In this document: positions 58,660 to 64,000 of the stretch, piece after piece | Layout of the letters: each line of letters starts with the position of its first letter | Numbering within the stretch: the first letter of the stretch is position 1 | Assembly: GCA_030272155.1 (NCBI GenBank) | Contig: CP126193.1 | Location: 4,278,001-4,342,000 of the forward strand | Source: Tetradesmus obliquus | Taxonomy: Eukaryota; Chlorophyta; Chlorophyceae; Sphaeropleales; Scenedesmaceae | Reading direction: 5' to 3' | Length of the DNA: 64,000 nt | The notes under the pieces: model-generated | What the model was told of the DNA's origin: nothing | The model's input: only the letters and a program-made list of their open reading frames with translations | Databases searched by the model: none | Translations under genes and position numbers: made by a program

Positions 58660-60251
58660 TCATCTGCCATTGCCTTGCAACACAGTGTGCCAAGCAACAA
58701 ATAGCTGACGTGTGAGCAGCTGTTTCATGTACCGACAGGGCACTCTAGCTGTAGCAGCAAAATCTGCTAGCGCATCCCAAAAGGCATCAACTGCTGCGCG
58801 CACAGCAACTTGCTCAACGAACACAGGTACATTCAGCCTGTGCAAAACCGCCCAAACAGCCCTGCGGCCGACATCAAAAGCGTGTATTGCAGCTATACAT
58901 ACTATGTCCCAGGAGGGGCACATGCTAGCCACAAGGCGCTGCACGGCAGGGTTGCACCTGCTGTGAGCATATGACATACTATAAGCTGGCTTTCCACCTC
59001 ACGCCGAACAACAACAGCTACCAGACAGGTCCAAAAGTGATGCTCCACGCCTGGTCTCACAACTGGACATGCTGCACACCCCGTGGTGAGGTGCATACAC
59101 TGCGCAGTAGGAACTGCAATCAATGCCAGACGCCATGATGCCTCCTTGTAAGTGTTAGCCACTCTGACCTTCCACCAGCGGGACAACACCAGCTGCACAG
59201 CAGGGAGCTGGGTACCCTCAGACAATCCATCCAATGGTCTGACACTGTTCAAAAATGCACCATGACGAGGAGCAAGTGCATCTAACGCAATGAGACGTTG
59301 CAATCTAGTGGCAACAGCAACAGTAAGATCTGCCACACGAATTATGTTGTTGGTATCACTTCCAAGACGCTGCCAACCCAGATCTGCACACAACGTTTCA
59401 CGCGGTAAAAACATCGCATCAGGTGTCAATGCAGCGAGCTGAGCTGTAGTTTCACCAGCAGCATAAGCTGCTGCCATGTGCATAAGTGCGGCACCAATCC
59501 ACTGGATGGGAATGAGCGCAAGCAAAGCTTGCACGTGCTGACATGCCACCTGCCTGTCAGCATACTGTACCCTGTGGCATAGCCATGGGCCCCAGATGTC
59601 ATGCTCATACGCAGCGTGTTGAGCCGGTAACCTTACGCAAAGCACACACGCAGTCCAGTTCGGATGAGAGCAGCACAGCCAGGCCAACATTGCGCAGCTT
59701 TGGCAGCTGCAGCAAGCCAACGGCAGCCACACTTTCAAGACCAACCACAACTTCCCGTCGCTGTGCAAACCACTCCCAATCCTGAGAAACTGTAAAAAAA
59801 AGGATTTGCCCGCAACGCTAGCATAACCCTGCCACATCCACAGCTTCTGTACCTAGATGTCGGAGCGGTGGCAGAGCCCGCAGCCCCATCGCAAGTGCAC
59901 GCAATGCAGAGGGGAGGCACCCATCCGCAGGAGCAGATGGGAAAACATGATGTCGGCAACAACAGCAGCCCCCAAGGGCCTGCTGCTGGTGGCACGTGTG
60001 CACGGATCTGTGCTAGCAGCCCAACAGGGCCCCAGCTGCCGTGCAACTGCCACCCAAGGAGCCGTACCCCCTTGCAGGAAAGGCAGTGCTTCAGAAGCCC
60101 ACCTTGACAGCAGATGGTGATGAACCAGTAGCAACCCACAACCACCCTGCATTTGATGTGCTGCCATGCACTCCCCAGGAACCCCAGGGGCGCACCTCAA
60201 ATCATCATCAGGGCCCAATTCAGCATCAACCAAAACCAAACTCCCTGCCAT
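58660..60251 (-). pseudogene. Degenerate LINE ORF2 C-terminal fragment
   Basis: On the minus strand, frame 60251 to about 59900 carries HHHLLSRWASEALPFLQGG, as in the ORF2 at 47602. After a frame shift near 59830, frame 59837-58902 carries YEHDIWGPWLCHRVQYADRQ and the zinc knuckle region CAACPVVRPGVEHHFWTC. A second shift near 58950 leads to FVAWHTVLQGNG at about 58670. No 3' UTR of the TGTAACCCC type follows. It is an old copy, more decayed than its neighbours. Confidence 0.75.
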
Positions 60252-60489
60252 TCCTGAAGCATTCCCCTATTATTTCAAATGCCAGTTTCAGGGGAGTCAT
60301 CCCACATAGTTGAAAGGTATTCACGTTGAAGCGCTCGCACCGTGAAGCCGGGGCCGGCAATCTGCACACTGCACTTCTCCTGGTACTACTAGTAGTGGTG
60401 CGTTCAAAAACCAAACTTCCCACCATTTCTGAGGTCACCTGTTATATTCAATGCTGGTGACCTGTGTTTCCAGGTTGAGGGCAATCCCC

Positions 60490-61204
60490 GGACGTAGCTG
60501 TTAGTGTCGCTGTGCACCTTCTGCTGTGAACATGCTAGCTGTTTGTAGTTGTCTACTAGGCAAGGGGTAGTACCCCTTGATCAAAGGTGTTGGTGCTTTC
60601 CTGGTGTCTTTGTGCTTAAAAGCACTAGTCTCAGCAAGTGCCATTACGCGTTCAGGATGGCAGCCACCACAGGCGTTGCCAGGCATGATGCACTCGCATG
60701 TTTGCTGTGTTGAATCACGCATGCCGCATGCAGTGCACTGGCAGTCAAGCACCTCTTGCCAGCTCAACTGTACATTAACACTGCCAACGCGCCTGAGCAT
60801 GCACACCTGGTAGTATGCGGCTATGTGCGGAGCCTCTGAGTGTCACAGGCTGTGGCGTGGCGCGCAACTTGTGTAAGCGCACCGTCCAAGGATGTGTTGG
60901 TGCTGGGGTGGTGAGGAGCTGAAGGAGCTCTGTCTGTGGTTGTTCTGGCTGAGTCGCAGCAGCAACCCCCACTGCAGCCCCCCAAAGCGTTGCATATGCA
61001 TGTCTGTATTGGTTGCAGGCCATTGGGGGCTCAGATGAGGTGTACATGGATGGGTCTGCAGACATGTGGCAGCTGTTGCTGTTGTGCTTCATCATGGGTG
61101 TGTGAGCTGTGCGCTGCTGTGACGCGCGTTCAGAAAATAGTTTTAATCCCTCTGAAAACGTTCGACGTGTTTCCTGGCACGTCTGAGCGCAGGAAAGCAT
61201 GAGA
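60490..61204. repeat. Right inverted arm of the foldback element
   Basis: Reverse complement of 57193-57891. The outer end GCATGAGA is followed directly by ATGCGAACCGGG, one of the recurrent joint words. Confidence 0.85.
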
Positions 61205-61212
61205 ATGCGAAC

Positions 61213-63052
61213 CGGGAGAGAGAGAGGGGGGGTTACACTGGTGTACTCACGCGGCATACGCCACCACTAACACCTGAAAGGATTTGAAGCTGCAGACAGC
61301 TCAGCTCGGGCTGTCACTCAAATGAGGTTCAACCCCATGAAAAACCTCTGTGTGTGAGATCAACTTTGGTCATGCACACATAACCGTCTCTCCCATCACA
61401 CGCAATTCTGGTGCAATCAAAAAGTTTTCGTGTCCGAACATGAATGCACTTTTCTAATCAGTGTCAGTGACAGCACACTATACATATTGCAGTACAGTAC
61501 GGCAGGCTGAACTCAAGCCGCTGATTTGATTAGGCAAATCATGGCAAGGCAGCATTCTGAAGGCAGGCTGTCTGTTGAGGGTCAGTCATGGCTGCATGTT
61601 GCAGCAGACATGTGAGGATCCTACAACACCTGCCAAATGTGATAAGTATAGGAGGAGGATAGAGCATGCATAGACATGCATATGCACAGGTCTCATCTGC
61701 GGATCACACGTAAGCCATTGCCACGTAACACAGTGTGCCAAGCAATAAACGGCTGTCGTGTGAGCAGGTGGTTTTTGTAACGACTAGGTACCCTAGCTGT
61801 AGCAGCAAAATCAGCAAGTACATCCCAAAAACTGCCAACTGCCGCTCGTACTGCTACTTGCTCCACAAGCACAGGCACGTTTAGCCTGTGGGACACTGCC
61901 CATGCCACCCGGCGACCATGCTCAAATGCATGTATAGCTGCTATACAGACCATGTCCCATATCAGTCGGTGTACATCATGGTGAGGGGTACATGCCAACC
62001 ACAGTGCTCTACATGGCAGACTTTCACCTGCTGCCAACATATGGCAAGCCCTAAGTTGACTTGTCACTTCCTCACGTACAGCAACAGCTACTGGACATGT
62101 CCAAAAGTGATGCTCCACGCCTGGCCCCACTGCTGAACATGCTGCACAACCCGTCGCCAGCTGCATTCGCTGCGCAGTTGGGAAGGCATTCAAGGCCAGG
62201 CGCCAAGCTGCCTCCTTGTAGGTGTTAGCAACCCTAACCCGCCACCACCGACTCAAAACCAGCTGCACAGCAGGCAGCTGTGTTCCTACAGGCAGGCTGT
62301 CCAATGTTCTAACACTGTCCAAAAAGGCAGCGTGTCGAGGAGCAATTGCATCATGTGCAGAAAGACGCTGCAGCTGAGTTGCAACAGCAACAGTCAGGGC
62401 ACGCAAACGTACAACTCTGGCAGCATCACCGCCTGGGTGCTGCCAGCCCAACTCAGTGCACAACGCCTCTCGCGTAATCAAAATGTCATGATTTGAAACT
62501 GTGGATAGCTGCGCTGTGCTTTCACCAGCAGCATAAGCCGCAGTCAGATGAGCACGTGCTGCAACAACCCATTGTTGTGGAACGAGTGCTAGCAATGCTT
62601 GCATATGGTCACAGGCTGTTTGCCTGTCAGCATACTGCGGCTTGCTGCTCAACCACGGACCCCATATCTCACGTTCATATGCTGCACGTCGGGCTGGGAG
62701 TCCTGGCAACGTACACACTCGCTCCAATTCAGAAGAAAGCACCACTGCCTGACCCAGAGTCTGCAGTTTTGGCAGCTGCAGAAGGCCACAGGCAACCACA
62801 TTTTCAAGACCAACAGCAACCGTCCGCTGCTGACCAAACCACTCCCAAACCTGTGGTGCAGTGAAAATGGGATTGCTCCACACCGGCGCATGCCAACACA
62901 GCTCTGCCACATCCAAAGGTGCTGTACCAACGTGCCGCAGCGGGGGCAGAGCCCGTAACCCTACGGCAAACGCATGTAGTGCAGAGGGAAGGCACACATC
63001 CGCAGGAGCAGAAGGGAATAAGTATTGGCGGCCACACAACAGCAAACCCGAA
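61213..63052 (-). mobile_element. LINE copy, subfamily 2, 5'-truncated
   Basis: The 3' end on the minus strand is at about 61213 (a TC run after CCAGTGTAACCCC). The 3' UTR to 61692 is the inverted match of 55487-56008. The 5' end is truncated within ORF2, and the element is followed on the outside by GAATGCGAACCGG. Confidence 0.8.
61693..63045 (-). pseudogene. C-terminal fragment of LINE ORF2, subfamily 2
   Basis: An open frame of 450 codons aligning by eye to the C-terminal two thirds of the ORF2 fragment at 47602. Shared blocks include AVGLRALPPLRHVG, YEREIWGPWL, the CCHC knuckle CAACSAVGPGVEHHFWTC, and the end HTVLRGNGLRVIRR before TGA. Protein identity is clearly below that between copies within subfamily 1. 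It lacks reverse transcriptase motifs and a start. Confidence 0.78.
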
Positions 63053-63063
63053 TTCGAATGCGA

Positions 63064-63309
63064 ACCGGAAGAAGAAGAGAAGAAGAGGGGTTACACGGTG
63101 TGCACAGGCAACTACGTTGCAACGAACACCCGAAAACACAGGAAAACTGCAGGAAGCTCAGCACAGGCCGTCACTCATGTGAGGCCCAACCCCAGAGAAA
63201 TGGCCCCCGTGTGTAAGTTTCGGCATATGGCCATGCTAGCACAGCCGCCTTCCTTACTCCACACAGTTCACCCCCAGAAAGTGTATCCTCATACGCGAAG
63301 TGGAAAATA
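63064..63309 (-). mobile_element. LINE fragment, subfamily 1, about 240 bp of 3' end
   Basis: Inverted copy of the last 240 bp of the direct-repeat elements: TTC-type tail, TGTAACCCC, then back to the CACTTCGCGTATGAGG block. It begins abruptly at AATGCGAACCG on the outside. Confidence 0.78.
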
Positions 63310-63316
63310 ATGCGAA

Positions 63317-63434
63317 CCGAGAGAGAGAGAGAGAGGGGTTACACTGGTGTACTCACGCGGCATACGCCACCACTAACACCTGAAAGGATTTGAAGCTGCA
63401 GACAGCTCAGCTCGGGCTGTCACTCAAATGAGGT
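63317..63434 (-). mobile_element. LINE fragment, subfamily 2, about 117 bp of 3' end
   Basis: TC-run tail, then CCAGTGTAACCCC, back to CATTTGAGTGACAGCCC, ending at AATGCGAACCGG. Confidence 0.75.
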
Positions 63435-63440
63435 TAATGC

Positions 63441-63529
63441 GAACCGGAAGGAAGAGGCTTGTTACAGGAGAAGGCAAGCTATCACCCGAGAGTGAGTCAC
63501 TCGCCCTACTTTCAGCTCACATATCGTAT
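63441..63529 (-). mobile_element. Retroelement fragment with TGTAACAAGCC tail
   Basis: Inverted copy of the piece at about 47500-47590. It ends at GAACTCGAACCGG on the outside. Confidence 0.7.
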
Positions 63530-63539
63530 GAACTCGAAC

Positions 63540-63691
63540 CGGAGGAAGAAGAGGGGTTACACGGTGCGCACAGGCAACTACGTTGCAACGAACACCCGAA
63601 AACACAGGAAAACTGCAGGAAGCTCAGCACAGGCCGTCACTCATGTGAGGCCCAACCCCAGAGAAATGGCCCCCGTGTGTCAGTTTCGGCA
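63540..63691 (-). mobile_element. LINE fragment, subfamily 1, about 150 bp of 3' end
   Basis: TTC-type tail, CCGTGTAACCCC, back to a CTGACACACGGGGGCC-like block. It ends at AACTCGAACCGG. Confidence 0.75.
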
Positions 63692-63705
63692 TAACTCGAA
63701 CCGGC

Positions 63706-63782
63706 AGAAGAGAAGAGGGGTTACACGGTGTGCACAGGCAACTACGTTGCAACGAACACCCGAAAACACAGGAAAACTGCAC
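63706..63782 (-). mobile_element. LINE fragment, subfamily 1, about 75 bp of 3' end
   Basis: The outermost and shortest fragment: tail, CCGTGTAACCCC and GTTCGTTGCAACGTAGTTGC, cut off in TGCAGTTTTCC. ACTCGAACCGG separates it from the tRNA-Ser flank. Confidence 0.75.
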
Positions 63783-63790
63783 TCGAACCG

Positions 63791-64000
63791 GCGAAAATAG
63801 CAAGAAAATAACAAATTTGCGTTTATGTATGCTAGAATTGTCGTTTTGCGCATTCGCGGTGGGGTAGCCACGGCTGAGTCCGTGGATTGCTAGACGCCAG
63901 GGTCGCCCCTGGTGAAGTCAGCAGCGATGGCCGAGTGGTTAAGGCGCTAGGCTGCTAACTTAGTGGGATTTCCCGCGGGAGTTCGAACCTCCCTCGCTGC
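63791..64000. repeat. Right copy of the 210-bp inverted repeat containing tRNA-Ser
   Basis: Reverse complement of 47255-47464 with about four mismatches. The window ends exactly at the last tRNA base, so whether the symmetry goes on cannot be seen. Confidence 0.92.
63921..64000 (+). tRNA. tRNA-Ser (anticodon GCT), second copy
   Basis: Same 80-nt sequence as the gene at 47255-47334 with acceptor stem, GCT anticodon and B box intact. It is transcribed outward. Its Pol III terminator would lie beyond the window. Confidence 0.93.

Larger units (their letters stand above)
57193..61204. mobile_element. 4-kb foldback-like element with long inverted arms
   Basis: Arms are at 57193-57891 and 60490-61204, nearly perfect reverse complements starting TCTCATGCTTTCCTGCG. 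Each arm can encode a Cys-rich 78-residue peptide (CQCTACGM, CECIMPGNACGGC) and, on the other strand, a short stretch with YMDGSA reminiscent of the first RNase H motif. The centre holds diverged short repeats and a degenerate minus-strand LINE piece. It could be a foldback transposon, or two opposed insertions of one element. Confidence 0.6.

Noticed and set aside
47255..64000. Whole block as an assembly palindrome artefact
   Set aside because: The two arms have different element orders and lengths, and even the tRNA flanks differ at a few bases. An artefact would give mirror-identical arms. Not fully excluded without reads.

Overview
The window reads as nuclear DNA of a green alga. The genes are intron-rich with GT-AG introns, CAG/CTG runs are pervasive and are translated as Gln, Ala or Ser tracts, and TGTAA (the usual chlorophyte polyadenylation signal) follows several stop codons. 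Assignment to Chlorophyceae, perhaps Sphaeropleales, is inference from this style only; no marker gene fixes the species.

Left to right. (1) 0.9-15 kb holds ordinary genes: a CDC123/D123 homologue (minus); a FAD-dependent oxidoreductase of the DAO fold (plus) with an in-frame duplicated exon; a small protein with a mitochondrial-type presequence (plus); and an FkbM-type methyltransferase with an N-terminal membrane anchor (plus). (2) 15.4-27.7 kb is a tandem pair of copper amine oxidase genes with the same exon layout and the same active-site residues. (3) 27.7-36 kb is poorer in recognisable genes: a tRNA-Glu 5' half, a 613-bp tandem duplication, a gene resembling a hAT transposase with a probable in-frame stop, and a tentative minus-strand membrane/coiled-coil gene. 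(4) 37.6-46.1 kb is one very large minus-strand gene of about 2,507 codons with three SANT/Myb domains, resembling NCoR/SMRT-type and plant POWERDRESS-type corepressors.

(5) 47.3-64.0 kb is the most unusual part. Two tRNA-Ser(GCT) genes in opposite orientation, each with the same 130-bp 5' flank, bound a 16.7-kb block made almost wholly of non-LTR retrotransposon pieces. Pieces left of about 57 kb lie on the plus strand and pieces right of about 58.6 kb on the minus strand, so 3' ends point to the centre. Copies share a 3' end (TGTAA followed by a TTC/TC-rich tail) but start at different internal points, as in 5' truncation during target-primed reverse transcription. Short words recur at the joints: CCGGTGTCCTG in the left cluster, GGTTCGCATTC in the centre and right, GGTTCGAGT at the far right. 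I read this as serial insertion of several LINE subfamilies and a non-autonomous passenger family into the same short target, next to a tRNA gene. A 4-kb foldback element with roughly 700-bp inverted arms sits in the middle. Clustered LINEs of this sort are known as Zepp in Chlorella and as ZeppL at putative centromeres of Coccomyxa and Chlamydomonas; whether this block has such a role cannot be told from the sequence.
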